DNA from: Glaciihabitans sp. | Lineage (GTDB): Bacteria > Actinomycetota > Actinomycetes > Actinomycetales > Microbacteriaceae | NCBI GenBank assembly: GCA_025463785.1 | Contig: JAODBD010000014.1 | Span: forward strand, 1-64,000 | Length of the DNA: 64,000 nucleotides | Direction of reading: 5' to 3' | Part shown: piece by piece, positions 37,817 to 46,192 of the stretch | Layout of the letters: every line of letters starts with the position of its first letter | Numbering within the stretch: the stretch's first letter is position 1 | Notes under the pieces: model-generated | The model's database searches: none | The model's input: only the letters and a program-made list of their open reading frames with translations | Told to the model about the DNA's origin: nothing | Made by a program: the position numbers and the translations under genes

Positions 37817-38860
37817 TCAGACCAGAGCATCGCCCAGGTCGTAGGCGATCGGACGCTCAAGCTGGTCGAAGGTGCAACTGCGCGCATCGCGATCGGGTCG
37901 CCAGCGGAAGAACTGCACGGTGTGCCGGAAGCGTGACCCCTCCATCTGGTCGTACTTGACCTCGACCACGCGAGTCGGCTCAAGCGCGACAAAGGTCATG
38001 TCCTTTGAACCGGAGAAGCGGCTGCGCTCCGTCTCGCCGCGGACGATGTCACCGGCCGAGTCGCGACGCACGAGGGGAGCCAGCTCGTCGACGAGTTCGA
38101 GTCGCCTGGCATCAGAGAAGGCGGATGCTCCACCGACGTTCTGCAACTCGCCGTCGGCGTTGTAGAGCCCGAGCAGCAGTGAACCCACGCCGGCGCCGCT
38201 CTTGTGAACCCGGTAGCCGAGCAGCACCGCGTCTGCCGTGCGATCGTGTTTGGTCTTGAACATCACACGCTTGCCCTGGCCGTATGGCGCCGTGAGCGGT
38301 TTCGTCACCACGCCGTCGAGGCCCGCACCCTCGAATTCGGCGAGCCAGCGGGTCGCGACGGCGACATCCCGAGTCGTCTGCGTCAGGTGCAGGGGAGCCC
38401 TGGCTGCTGCGAGAAGCTTCTCGAGCGCTGCCCGGCGCTCGCCGAACGGCACATCGAGCAGCGAGGTGCCGTCGAGCGACAGCAGATCGAACGCCACAAA
38501 CGACGCCGGAGTCTCGACCGCCAGCTTCATAATCCTGGACGCCGCGGGATGGATGCGCTGGCCGAGCGCCTCCCAGTCCAGCCGCTCAGCCCCCGGCTTT
38601 CCCGACCGCACCACGATCTCGCCGTCGAGAATGCAGGGCGCCGTCAGCTGGGCGATGAACATTTCGACGAGTTCGGGGAAATATCGGGTAAGAAGTTTCG
38701 ATCCTCGGCTGCCGATTTCGACATCCGTTCCATCGAAGTAGACGATGCCGCGGAAGCCGTCCCACTTGGGTTCGTACAGCACGCCGCCGTCGACGCGGTC
38801 GGGATCGGGGATGGCCGGCGTCAATTTTGCGAGCATGGGATCGATGGTGGGGTGCTCCAT
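37817..38860 (-). CDS. ATP-dependent DNA ligase (LigC/LigD-ligase type)
   Basis: Seals DNA nicks using ATP. The 347-residue product has the adenylation motif EPKWDGFRG (catalytic Lys), motif III-like ASFVAFDLLSLDG, motif IV LDGVVTKPL and motif V RVMFKTKHDRTADAVLLGYR, followed by an OB domain. I start at ATG 38860 (MEHPTIDPMLAKL), where conserved sequence begins. It runs tail to tail with the LigD-type polymerase gene (three-base gap) and starts 37 bases from truA on the other strand. Confidence 0.87.
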   Translation of the reverse strand: MEHPTIDPMLAKLTPAIPDPDRVDGGVLYEPKWDGFRGIVYFDGTDVEIGSRGSKLLTRYFPELVEMFIAQLTAPCILDGEIVVRSGKPGAERLDWEALGQRIHPAASRIMKLAVETPASFVAFDLLSLDGTSLLDVPFGERRAALEKLLAAARAPLHLTQTTRDVAVATRWLAEFEGAGLDGVVTKPLTAPYGQGKRVMFKTKHDRTADAVLLGYRVHKSGAGVGSLLLGLYNADGELQNVGGASAFSDARRLELVDELAPLVRRDSAGDIVRGETERSRFSGSKDMTFVALEPTRVVEVKYDQMEGSRFRHTVQFFRWRPDRDARSCTFDQLERPIAYDLGDALV

Positions 38861-38897
38861 CCCTCGATCATGGCACTCCCGGATAAACTTGTGGCCC

Positions 38898-39833
38898 GTG
38901 GAGATAACCGACCTCGTACAGCCGCGCACGCGACTGCGGCTCGACATCTCGTACGACGGCACGGCCTTTAACGGCTGGAGCAAGCAGCCGGGTCTGCGCA
39001 CCGTCCAGGGCGAGCTTGAGGCGGCGCTGGCGACCGTTCTGCAGCGCTACGGCACCCCGCCGACACTCACGGTTGCCGGCCGCACCGACGCCGGCGTTCA
39101 CGCGCTCGGCCAGGTCGCGCACCTCGACCTCACCGATGCCCAGCTCGCCGGGCTCGACGACTCGCACCGCGGCAAGGGCAAGAACAAACCGCAACAGACT
39201 CCGGATGCCAGGGCCGCCCGCCTCGCCCGTCGCCTGAACGGAATCGCCGGCCTCAGCTCCGACCTGTACGTGCGCGCGGCAACGATCGCGCCGCCCGGTT
39301 TCGACGCCCGCTTCTCCGCGACCTGGCGTCGTTACGAGTACCGCATCGCTGACCGGGATGCCGAGCGTAATCCGCTTCTTCGCGCCAGCACGCTCTGGTA
39401 CGCGGCATCCCTCGATGTCGACGCAATGAATGCGGCGGCGGCATCCCTCACCGGGCTCCACGACTTTGCCGCGTACTGCAAACCGCGTGAGGGGGCGACG
39501 ACCATCAGGACTCTGCAGGAGTTTCGCTGGGTGCGCGAGCCGGACGGCGTGCTGGTCGCAAAGCTCGAGGCCGATGCGTTCTGCCACAGCATGGTTCGGG
39601 CGCTGGTCGGGGCATCCGTTGCCGTCGGGTCTGGAAACCTCCCGCCCGGCCGGGCTGCGGAGATTCTCCTGGCGGGCCAGCGAACCAACGAGTTCAAGGT
39701 AATGCCGGCCAAGGGCCTCGCGCTTATCGAGGTCGGCTATCCGGATGACGCACATCTGGCCGATCGCGCCGAATTGACCCGGCAACGCCGGGATGCCGCG
39801 CACCTCCGGGAGGCGCGCATCGATGCAGTTTGA
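38898..39833 (+). CDS. truA: tRNA pseudouridine(38-40) synthase
   Basis: Modifies the anticodon arm of many tRNAs. The 311-residue product has the catalytic Asp in AGRTDAGVHALGQVAH, LRLDISYDGTAFNGW at the start and the SFCHSMVR-like AFCHSMVRALVG. A Lys/Gln-rich insertion (residues about 95-110) lengthens it. The GTG start at 38898 gives MEITDLVQPRTRLRL; the binding site is weak. In other actinobacteria truA directly follows rplQ; here about 5.8 kb intervene. Confidence 0.92.
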   Translation: MEITDLVQPRTRLRLDISYDGTAFNGWSKQPGLRTVQGELEAALATVLQRYGTPPTLTVAGRTDAGVHALGQVAHLDLTDAQLAGLDDSHRGKGKNKPQQTPDARAARLARRLNGIAGLSSDLYVRAATIAPPGFDARFSATWRRYEYRIADRDAERNPLLRASTLWYAASLDVDAMNAAAASLTGLHDFAAYCKPREGATTIRTLQEFRWVREPDGVLVAKLEADAFCHSMVRALVGASVAVGSGNLPPGRAAEILLAGQRTNEFKVMPAKGLALIEVGYPDDAHLADRAELTRQRRDAAHLREARIDAV

Positions 39834-39859
39834 CCGCGAACCCACCCAGCAAGTAAGCT
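39830..39859 (+). promoter_or_regulatory. Probable promoter of rplM-rpsI
   Basis: TTGACC (39830-39835) and TAAGCT (39854-39859) are 18 bases apart, overlapping the end of truA. This gives a leader of about 120 bases before rplM. Confidence 0.65.
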
Positions 39860-39867
39860 AACGAGGT

Positions 39868-39886
39868 TGTGTCTGGACTAGACACA
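39868..39886 (+). promoter_or_regulatory. Hairpin at the 5' end of the rplM leader
   Basis: TGTGTCT (39868-39874) pairs with AGACACA (39880-39886) around GGACT. It lies at the predicted transcription start, so it would sit at the extreme 5' end of the mRNA, where it could stabilise it or bind L13. Confidence 0.55.
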
Positions 39887-39989
39887 CGGCCGAACCCTCC
39901 ACCGAGCTGTTCCTTGAGTCTTCACAGGTCAAGCAGAACCCTCACCGGAGTGGGATACACGAACCCTTCGACCAGAAAGCAGTACAGCT

Positions 39990-40436
39990 GTGACTCGTAC
40001 GTTCTCGCCCAAGCCCGCTGATGTTCAGCGCGAGTGGGTCATTATCGACGCGACCGACATCGTTCTCGGTCGTCTGGCATCCACGGTTGCCGCGCTTCTG
40101 CGTGGCAAGCACAAGGCCACCTTTGCTCCACACATGGACATGGGCGACTTCGTCATCATCATCAACGCAGACAAGGTTGCGCTGACGGGCCAGAAGCTGG
40201 TCAAGAAGCTCGCCTACCGCCACTCGGGCTACCCGGGCGGCATCTCGAGCATGAACTACGTCGAGATGCTTGAGAAGCACCCGACGCGTGCCGTCGAGAA
40301 GGCCGTTCGCGGCATGCTCCCGAAGAACTCGATCGGTCGCGCGCAGCTCACCAAGCTCAAGGTGTACGCAGGCCCTGAGCACCCGCACGCTGCACAGCAG
40401 CCGAAGCCGTACACCCTTTCCCAGGTCGCTCAGTAG
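39990..40436 (+). CDS. rplM: 50S ribosomal protein L13
   Basis: Early assembly protein of the large subunit. The 148 residues contain [42 protein letters not shown] and [20 protein letters not shown]. The start is GTG 39990. It is co-transcribed with rpsI, which follows after 34 bases. Confidence 0.97.
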   Translation: MTRTFSPKPADVQREWVIIDATDIVLGRLASTVAALLRGKHKATFAPHMDMGDFVIIINADKVALTGQKLVKKLAYRHSGYPGGISSMNYVEMLEKHPTRAVEKAVRGMLPKNSIGRAQLTKLKVYAGPEHPHAAQQPKPYTLSQVAQ

Positions 40437-40470
40437 CGCCGGGCCAGAACGAATTAAGGACTTAGACACA

Positions 40471-41016
40471 GTGGCGAAGATCGCAGACAGCATCGACGAG
40501 GCTCCCGAGAGCGCAGCGCTTTCGAACGCAGCGCCTTCCAACTACTCGACCGAGAGCGGTGACAGCAGCAGCTTCACGACCGAGAGCGCACCGAGCGAGG
40601 CCCCCAAGGCCCCACGCGCCATCCTGAACGTCCCCGGCGCTGCCGTCGGTCGTCGCAAGGAGGCGATTGCGCGCGTTCGCATCATCCCGGGCGGCGACAC
40701 GTTCACGGTCAACGGTCGCGAGTTCGCGGAGTACTTCCCGAACAAGCTGCACCAGCAGCTCATCAACGACCCGTTCAAGGTTCTCGACCTGCTTGGTTCC
40801 TACAGCGTGATCGCCAAGATCACCGGTGGCGGCCCCTCGGGTCAGGCTGGCGCGCTTCGCCTCGCGATCGCTCGCTCGCTCAACGAGATCGACCGCGAGA
40901 ACAACCGCGCGGCGCTCAAGAAGGCTGGCTTCCTCACTCGGGATGCCCGTGTCATCGAGCGCAAGAAGGCCGGTCTCAAGAAGGCCCGCAAGGCGTCGCA
41001 GTTCTCGAAGCGCTAA
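40471..41016 (+). CDS. rpsI: 30S ribosomal protein S9 with N-terminal extension
   Basis: Its C-terminal tail reaches the P-site tRNA. Conserved S9 starts at about residue 50 ([15 protein letters not shown]), continues with [21 protein letters not shown], and ends in [12 protein letters not shown]. The preceding 48 or so residues are Ser/Glu/Ala-rich and acidic. The 181-residue product uses GTG 40471, with AAGGA upstream. Confidence 0.95.
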   Translation: MAKIADSIDEAPESAALSNAAPSNYSTESGDSSSFTTESAPSEAPKAPRAILNVPGAAVGRRKEAIARVRIIPGGDTFTVNGREFAEYFPNKLHQQLINDPFKVLDLLGSYSVIAKITGGGPSGQAGALRLAIARSLNEIDRENNRAALKKAGFLTRDARVIERKKAGLKKARKASQFSKR

Positions 41017-41042
41017 CCCCGCTTCGGTGAGAGCAGCCCTCC

Positions 41043-42407
41043 ATGCCGCGGTTATTTGGCACGGACGGGGTTCGCGGTAGAGCGAACGCCGAACTTACGG
41101 TCGAGCTTGCGCTCGGGCTCGCGCAGTCTGCTGCGGTCGTGCTCGGCAAGGGCAGGGTCGCAGACGGTCGGCGTGCTTCTGGGCGGCGCCCGATTGCGGT
41201 GATTGCGCGCGACCCTCGCATTTCGGGGGAGTTCCTGTCTGCCGCTGTGACATCCGGCCTGGCCAGTTCTGGCGTCGATGTGTATGACGCCGGCGTTGTC
41301 CCGACCCCCGCGCTCGCGTTCCTGGTTGGCGACTTCAGGGCCGACCTCGGCGTCATGATTTCGGCGTCACACAACCCGGCGCCTGACAACGGCATCAAGT
41401 TCTTCGCGACGGGCGGCACAAAGTTGCCGGATGTCGTCGAGGATCGCATCGAGGGCGCGCTCGACGAACCCAAACTGGCCCCGACGGGCGGCGACGTTGG
41501 TCGCATCCGCCGGTTTGCGGATGCCGAGGATCGTTACATCGTTCACCTCCTTTCGACCCTCCCGCACCGGCTCGACGGCGTGCACGTGGTGCTGGATTGC
41601 GCTCATGGTGCGGCCGCGGGCATCTCGCCGCGTGTCTTCACCGACGCCGGTGCGCAGGTGACCCTCATCGGCGCGGAGCCCGACGGCCTCAATATCAACG
41701 ATGGCGTCGGCTCGACCCACCTCGACAACCTCGCGCGCGCCGTCCTCGAGAGTGGCGCAGACCTTGGCATCGCGCACGATGGCGACGCCGACCGGTGCCT
41801 TGCGGTTGATTCCGAGGGCAATGTCGTCGATGGCGATCAGATCATGGCGATCCTTGCTGTCGCGATGAACGAGCGGGGAGCCCTCGCCGAGAGCACGCTG
41901 GTTGCAACGGTGATGAGCAATCTCGGTCTGAAGCGTGCGATGGCCGATCACGGCATCCGGATGCTGGAGACCGCCGTCGGCGACCGCTACGTTCTCGAGG
42001 CACTCAATGAGCACTCGCTGTCGCTGGGAGGTGAGCAGTCGGGGCACGTGATCATGACCGAGTTTGCGACGACCGGCGACGGCATCCTGACGGGGCTGCA
42101 CCTCGTCGCCGAGGTCGCTCGAACCGGCAGAACGCTTGCCGAGTTGGCTTCAATCATGACGGTGTATCCGCAGATTCTCGTCAACGTGCGCGGGGTTGAC
42201 CACCACCGGCTGCGCGACAACGCCGCAATCGCCGCCGCAGTGGCCGCAGCCGAAGCGTCTCTCGGCGAAACGGGTCGCGTGCTTCTGCGTCCCTCCGGTA
42301 CCGAGCCGATGGTTCGCGTGATGGTTGAGGCCGAGGATCAGGCCACCGCTGACCGGGTTGCGCACGAGCTCGCCGAAATAGTTCGGACTGAGCTAGCTCT
42401 GAGTTGA
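41043..42407 (+). CDS. glmM: Phosphoglucosamine mutase
   Basis: Converts glucosamine-6-phosphate to glucosamine-1-phosphate for UDP-GlcNAc and peptidoglycan synthesis. The 454-residue product starts [12 protein letters not shown] and has the phosphoserine loop [16 protein letters not shown] (Ser at about 109), the magnesium loop HDGDADRC and the sugar loop [22 protein letters not shown] binds the phosphate. It follows rpsI by 26 bases and works upstream of GlmU; glmS, which makes its substrate, lies 1.5 kb on. Confidence 0.95.
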   Translation: MPRLFGTDGVRGRANAELTVELALGLAQSAAVVLGKGRVADGRRASGRRPIAVIARDPRISGEFLSAAVTSGLASSGVDVYDAGVVPTPALAFLVGDFRADLGVMISASHNPAPDNGIKFFATGGTKLPDVVEDRIEGALDEPKLAPTGGDVGRIRRFADAEDRYIVHLLSTLPHRLDGVHVVLDCAHGAAAGISPRVFTDAGAQVTLIGAEPDGLNINDGVGSTHLDNLARAVLESGADLGIAHDGDADRCLAVDSEGNVVDGDQIMAILAVAMNERGALAESTLVATVMSNLGLKRAMADHGIRMLETAVGDRYVLEALNEHSLSLGGEQSGHVIMTEFATTGDGILTGLHLVAEVARTGRTLAELASIMTVYPQILVNVRGVDHHRLRDNAAIAAAVAAAEASLGETGRVLLRPSGTEPMVRVMVEAEDQATADRVAHELAEIVRTELALS

Positions 42408-42491
42408 GTGACGGCGTGGGGACGGGCTTCGGCGATCGTGTCCTGCGGTAGCAGCCGGTGGTGTTCTGGGGCGTCGCGCGCCTGTGCCCGG

Positions 42492-43433
42492 TCAGATTTT
42501 GCGGAGCAACACCGATGAGACGGTGTGGTCGGATCGTTTACGCAGCACGAGGGATGCTCGGGCCCTGGTGGGCAGGACGTTCTGCAGGAGGTTCGGCTCG
42601 TTGATGGCCTTCCAGATCGATTTTGCGCGTTCGATGGCGGCATCCTCGCTGAGACTGGCGAAGCGGTGAAAGTAGGATTTCGGGTTTGTGAACGCGCCGC
42701 GCTGCAGCGAAAGGAAGCGATCGACGTACCATTTTTCGATGTCGCTCGTGCGGGCGTCGACGTACACCGTGAAGTCGAACAGGTCGCTGACGGCGAGTCG
42801 TCCGCCCGGTGTCGGCGGCTGCAGGACGTTCAACCCTTCGACGATGAGAATGTCGGGATGCCGGACCACGATTTCGGCATCGGGGATGATGTCATAGCTG
42901 AGGTGTGAGTAGAACGGCGCCCGCACTTCTCCGACACCGCTTTTCACGTTGGTCACGAAGCGCAGCAGCGCGCGACGGTCGTAGCTCTCTGGGAAGCCTT
43001 TGCGCTCCATCAGTCCGCGCGCTTCGAGGGTGGCGTTCGGATAGAGGAAGCCGTCGGTGGTGACGAGTTCGACGCGGGGGGTGTCGTCCCAGCGGGCGAG
43101 GAGTTCGCGCAGGAGTCGCGCGATGGTCGATTTGCCGACCGCAACCGATCCGGCGACGCCGATCACGAACGGTGTGGCCGGGGATCGACCGCGCAGGAAG
43201 TCGTTGGTCGAACGGTGCAAGTTGCGAGCGCCGGCCGCGTAGAGGTTAATGAGTCGCGAGAGCGGCAGGTAGACGTCACTGACTTCGCTGAGGTCGAGGC
43301 GGTCGCCCAGGCCCCGCAACTGCACGAGCTCGGTCTCTGTGAGCGGGAGTTCAGTCGAAGGCGCGAGTTCGGCCCAGTCGCTGCGATCGATCTCCACGAA
43401 TGGCGATGGCTGGGTTGGCGCGTGCTCGTGCAT
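42492..43433 (-). CDS. coaA: Pantothenate kinase type I
   Basis: First step of coenzyme A synthesis. The 313 residues have P-loop [12 protein letters not shown], the catalytic [37 protein letters not shown] and DFTVYVDA motifs of prokaryotic type I kinase. It is convergent with glmM across a gap of about 80 bases with no clear terminator. The upstream gap of about 450 bases to glmS contains repeats. Confidence 0.94.
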   Translation of the reverse strand: MHEHAPTQPSPFVEIDRSDWAELAPSTELPLTETELVQLRGLGDRLDLSEVSDVYLPLSRLINLYAAGARNLHRSTNDFLRGRSPATPFVIGVAGSVAVGKSTIARLLRELLARWDDTPRVELVTTDGFLYPNATLEARGLMERKGFPESYDRRALLRFVTNVKSGVGEVRAPFYSHLSYDIIPDAEIVVRHPDILIVEGLNVLQPPTPGGRLAVSDLFDFTVYVDARTSDIEKWYVDRFLSLQRGAFTNPKSYFHRFASLSEDAAIERAKSIWKAINEPNLLQNVLPTRARASLVLRKRSDHTVSSVLLRKI

Positions 43434-43595
43434 CGTTCTTAGCGTATCGGCACCCGCGTCTCAGGACCGTTCGCGTGCTGCCCGATGCCGAGGGCAGGCG
43501 CACTTAGTTGATGCGCTCGGTCGACCCTGGCGGCGCGCCAACAGCGCCCGGGGTAGCTGGCTCCGCGTTGGCTGGGCACGGCTTAGCTGGCCCTG

Positions 43596-43653
43596 GGGTC
43601 GCTGGCCTCGGGTCGCTGGCCTCGGGTTGATGGCGACGGCTTGATGGCGACGG
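43596..43653. repeat. 14-bp tandem repeat
   Basis: Two exact copies of GGGTCGCTGGCCTC (43596-43609 and 43610-43623) run into two copies of TTGATGGCGACGG (43627-43639 and 43641-43653), also with a 14-base period. GCTGGC is repeated more loosely on both sides. It looks like a small minisatellite. Confidence 0.7.
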
Positions 43654-43689
43654 ACGGCTGGCGGCTGGCCCGGGTCGAGTCGGACAAAA

Positions 43690-43747
43690 CGTTCGTGTTT
43701 TTCAGGAAGACATCCTTTGGAGGAAGCCTTCCTGAAAATCACGAACG
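43690..43747. repeat. Long inverted repeat upstream of glmS (IR-B)
   Basis: The arms 43690-43709 and 43728-43747 pair at 19 of 20 positions: eight base pairs of CGTTCGTG/CACGAACG, one T-T mismatch, then eleven of TTTTCAGGAAG/CTTCCTGAAAA. The 18-base loop contains a further TCC/GGA pair. Confidence 0.75.
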
Positions 43748-43888
43748 GTCAGCGGGGGTGACTCGCTCCTTCGGCCAGGTCGGTCTGGGATCGGCGGCCG
43801 CCTGTCGACGTGCGCAATGAAGTGGGCGGGGGCGCGGGTGAGCGGCGCGGCCAGCCGGTCGGCAGGGCGACAACCTAGAATTGACCGC

Positions 43889-45739
43889 ATGTGCGGAATC
43901 GTGGGGTATGTCGGGCCAAACAGCAGCATCGACGTCCTTCTCCGCGGGTTGAGCCGTCTCGAATACCGCGGCTATGACTCGGCTGGAGTCGCGGTGATCG
44001 GCACCGACGCGCACCTCCGTACGCGCAAGCACGCGGGCAAGCTGAAGGTGCTGCTGGACGAGCTGAAGGCATCTCCGATCCAGGACGGCCAGACCGGCAT
44101 CGGTCACACCCGCTGGGCTACCCACGGTGGGCCGACCGACGGCAACGCGCATCCGCATCTCGGCGATGCAGGCAAGCTCGCCCTCATTCACAACGGCATC
44201 ATCGAGAACTTCGCGTCGCTCAAGGAGGAGCTGCTCCTCGACGGCGAGACGTTCACGAGCGAAACCGACTCAGAAGTTGTCGCCATCATGGCGGGCCGCG
44301 CCTACCGCGAGACGGGCGATCTCACTCGCGCAATGCGTGAGGTCGTCGCTCGCCTCGAGGGCGCATTCACGCTGCTGATCGTGCACGAAGATCGCCCAGG
44401 CGAGGTCGTCGGCGCCCGCCGCAACTCCCCGCTCGTAATCGGGCTGGGCGACGGCGAGAACTTCCTCGGCTCGGACGTCGCGGCTTTCGTCGAATTCACC
44501 CGTCGTGCGGTAGAGATCGGCCAGGACCAGATCGTCACCATCCGTCCGGATTCGGTCGAGGTTACCGACTTCGACGGCAACCCCGTCGAGACCCGCGAAT
44601 ACGAAATCGCCTGGGACGCGTCCGCCTCCGAAAAGGGTGGCTGGTCCAGCTTCATGCGCAAAGAAATCAGCGAAGAACCGGATGCCGTGGCCAACACCCT
44701 GCGCGGCCGTGTTCACGAGGGCGAAGTTTTGTTACCGGAACTCGGCGTGCTCGATGACGCCGTTCTGGCATCCCTTGATCGCATCGTCATCATCGGCTGC
44801 GGAACAGCGGCCTACGCCGGCATGCTCGGCACGTACGCGATCGAGTCGTGGGCGCGCATCCCGGTCGAGGTTGAACTGTCGCACGAATTCCGCTATCGCA
44901 ATCCGGTCATCAACGAGCGCACGCTCGTCGTATCGATCAGCCAGTCTGGTGAAACCATGGACACGCTAATGGCCGTAAAGTACGCCCGCGGCGAAGGCGC
45001 ACGCACGCTGTCGATCTGTAACACGCAAGGGTCGTCGATCCCACGCGAATCCGAAGCCGTCCTCTACACGCACGCCGGCCCCGAGGTCGCCGTCGCCTCG
45101 ACTAAGGCATTCGTCGCCCAGGTCACCGCGCTTTACCTGCTCGGCCTGCACCTCGCGTCGGTGCGCGGCACGCTCAGCGCCGACGAAATCACGGCGAGCA
45201 TCAACGAGTTGCTGGCAATCCCCGGCAAACTCGCGGATGTCCTCATCGCATCGGCAGACATCGGCCAGCTGGCAGGGTGGATGGCCGACACGCGGTCAGT
45301 GCTGTTCCTCGGCCGAAACGTCGGATTCCCGGTCGCGCTCGAGGGGGCGCTCAAGCTCAAAGAGCTCGCCTACATCCACGCGGAAGGCTTCGCAGCAGGC
45401 GAACTCAAGCACGGACCGATCGCCCTCATCGAGCCGGGGCAGATCGTTTTCGTGATCGTGCCGAGCCCGCGCGATCCCAACTCGCTGCATCCCAAAGTCG
45501 TCTCCAACATCCAGGAGATCCGGGCGCGGGGCGCTCGCGTGATTGCGATTGCCGAGAAAGGGGATGCCGCGGTTCTGCCGTTCGCCGACGAGGTCATCCC
45601 GATCCCGCTGGCTGCCCCCATGTTCGAGCCGCTCCTTGCCGTCGTGCCCCTGCACATCTTCGCGCTTGAACTGGCGACCGCCAAGGGCCTCGACGTCGAT
45701 CAGCCGCGCAACCTCGCCAAGTCGGTCACAGTCGAGTAG
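43889..45739 (+). CDS. glmS: Glutamine-fructose-6-phosphate aminotransferase
   Basis: Makes glucosamine-6-phosphate from fructose-6-phosphate and glutamine. The 616-residue product begins MCGIVGYVG, so Cys2 is the N-terminal nucleophile after Met removal. The glutaminase domain has HTRWATHGGPTDGNAHPH; two SIS domains follow (IIGCGTAAYAGMLG, SISQSGETMDTLMA, LGRNVGFPVALEGALKLKE). ATG 43889 is fixed by Cys2. I saw no structure resembling the glmS ribozyme in the leader. Together with glmM and alr it supplies cell-wall precursors. Confidence 0.95.
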   Translation: MCGIVGYVGPNSSIDVLLRGLSRLEYRGYDSAGVAVIGTDAHLRTRKHAGKLKVLLDELKASPIQDGQTGIGHTRWATHGGPTDGNAHPHLGDAGKLALIHNGIIENFASLKEELLLDGETFTSETDSEVVAIMAGRAYRETGDLTRAMREVVARLEGAFTLLIVHEDRPGEVVGARRNSPLVIGLGDGENFLGSDVAAFVEFTRRAVEIGQDQIVTIRPDSVEVTDFDGNPVETREYEIAWDASASEKGGWSSFMRKEISEEPDAVANTLRGRVHEGEVLLPELGVLDDAVLASLDRIVIIGCGTAAYAGMLGTYAIESWARIPVEVELSHEFRYRNPVINERTLVVSISQSGETMDTLMAVKYARGEGARTLSICNTQGSSIPRESEAVLYTHAGPEVAVASTKAFVAQVTALYLLGLHLASVRGTLSADEITASINELLAIPGKLADVLIASADIGQLAGWMADTRSVLFLGRNVGFPVALEGALKLKELAYIHAEGFAAGELKHGPIALIEPGQIVFVIVPSPRDPNSLHPKVVSNIQEIRARGARVIAIAEKGDAAVLPFADEVIPIPLAAPMFEPLLAVVPLHIFALELATAKGLDVDQPRNLAKSVTVE

Positions 45740-45749
45740 CCCCTACCGT

Positions 45750-45805
45750 GAGTTGCCCAGTTTGGTCGGGTTCGCGAAGCGAAACCCGACCAAACTGGGC
45801 AACTC
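45750..45805. repeat. Perfect 23-bp palindrome after glmS (IR-C)
   Basis: The arms 45750-45772 and 45783-45805 are exactly complementary over 23 bp. The loop CGCGAAGCGA can add three more pairs (CGC/GCG). It begins 11 bases after the glmS stop and ends 27 bases before acpS. It lacks a T tract. It may terminate glmS transcription, but it is far longer than the terminators seen elsewhere in the window. Confidence 0.82.
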
Positions 45806-45832
45806 GGGATAAATGAAAGTGAGGGAGAGCGA

Positions 45833-46192
45833 GTGATTCTTGGCATCGGAGTTGACGTCGTCGACCTCGCGCGCTTCGAGCGTGCAGTCGGCCGCACTCC
45901 CGCGCTGCGTTCCCGCATCTTTACCTCGGCCGAGCGCGACCTGCCGCTCCGCAGCCTCGCCGGACGTTTCGCGGCCAAGGAAGCCCTGATCAAGGCGATC
46001 GGTGACTCGACCGGCGTGCGCTGGCACGATATGGAGGTCGTCTCCGACGGCCTCGGCAATCCGTCGTTCGTTCTCCACAACGCCGTTGCCGGCATCGCGG
46101 CGGCTCGCGGAATCGAGCACATCCACTTGTCCATGTCGCACGACGCCGGGATCGCAATTGCCTACGTCGTAGTCGAGGGACCGCCGGAATGA
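45833..46192 (+). CDS. acpS: Holo-[acyl-carrier-protein] synthase
   Basis: Transfers phosphopantetheine from coenzyme A to acyl carrier protein. The 119-residue product has GIGVDVVDLARFERAV with the metal-binding Asp, FTSAERD, and RFAAKEALIKAIG with the catalytic Glu/Lys. The start is GTG 45833 after GAGGGAG. It overlaps alr by four bases. Confidence 0.93.
   Translation: MILGIGVDVVDLARFERAVGRTPALRSRIFTSAERDLPLRSLAGRFAAKEALIKAIGDSTGVRWHDMEVVSDGLGNPSFVLHNAVAGIAAARGIEHIHLSMSHDAGIAIAYVVVEGPPE

Larger units (their letters stand above)
43434..43888. other. Long repeat-rich gap between coaA and glmS
   Basis: This 455-base region separates divergent genes. From about 43550 to 43680 it is rich in GCTGGC and TTGATGGCGACGG units. 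A long inverted repeat lies at 43690-43747. No protein-coding potential consistent with neighbours was seen; the open frame on the minus strand at 43461-43742 is repeat-driven and has no recognisable domain. It must hold the promoters of both genes, but none stands out. Confidence 0.5.

Noticed and set aside
43461-43742. Small open frame on the minus strand between coaA and glmS
   Set aside because: The sequence is generated by the 14-bp repeats, is rich in Arg/Pro/Gln and shows no domain or start signal.
43748-43888. glmS ribozyme or GlcN6P riboswitch
   Set aside because: I could not see the conserved catalytic core or pseudoknot pairings; such ribozymes are mainly known from Firmicutes and related groups.
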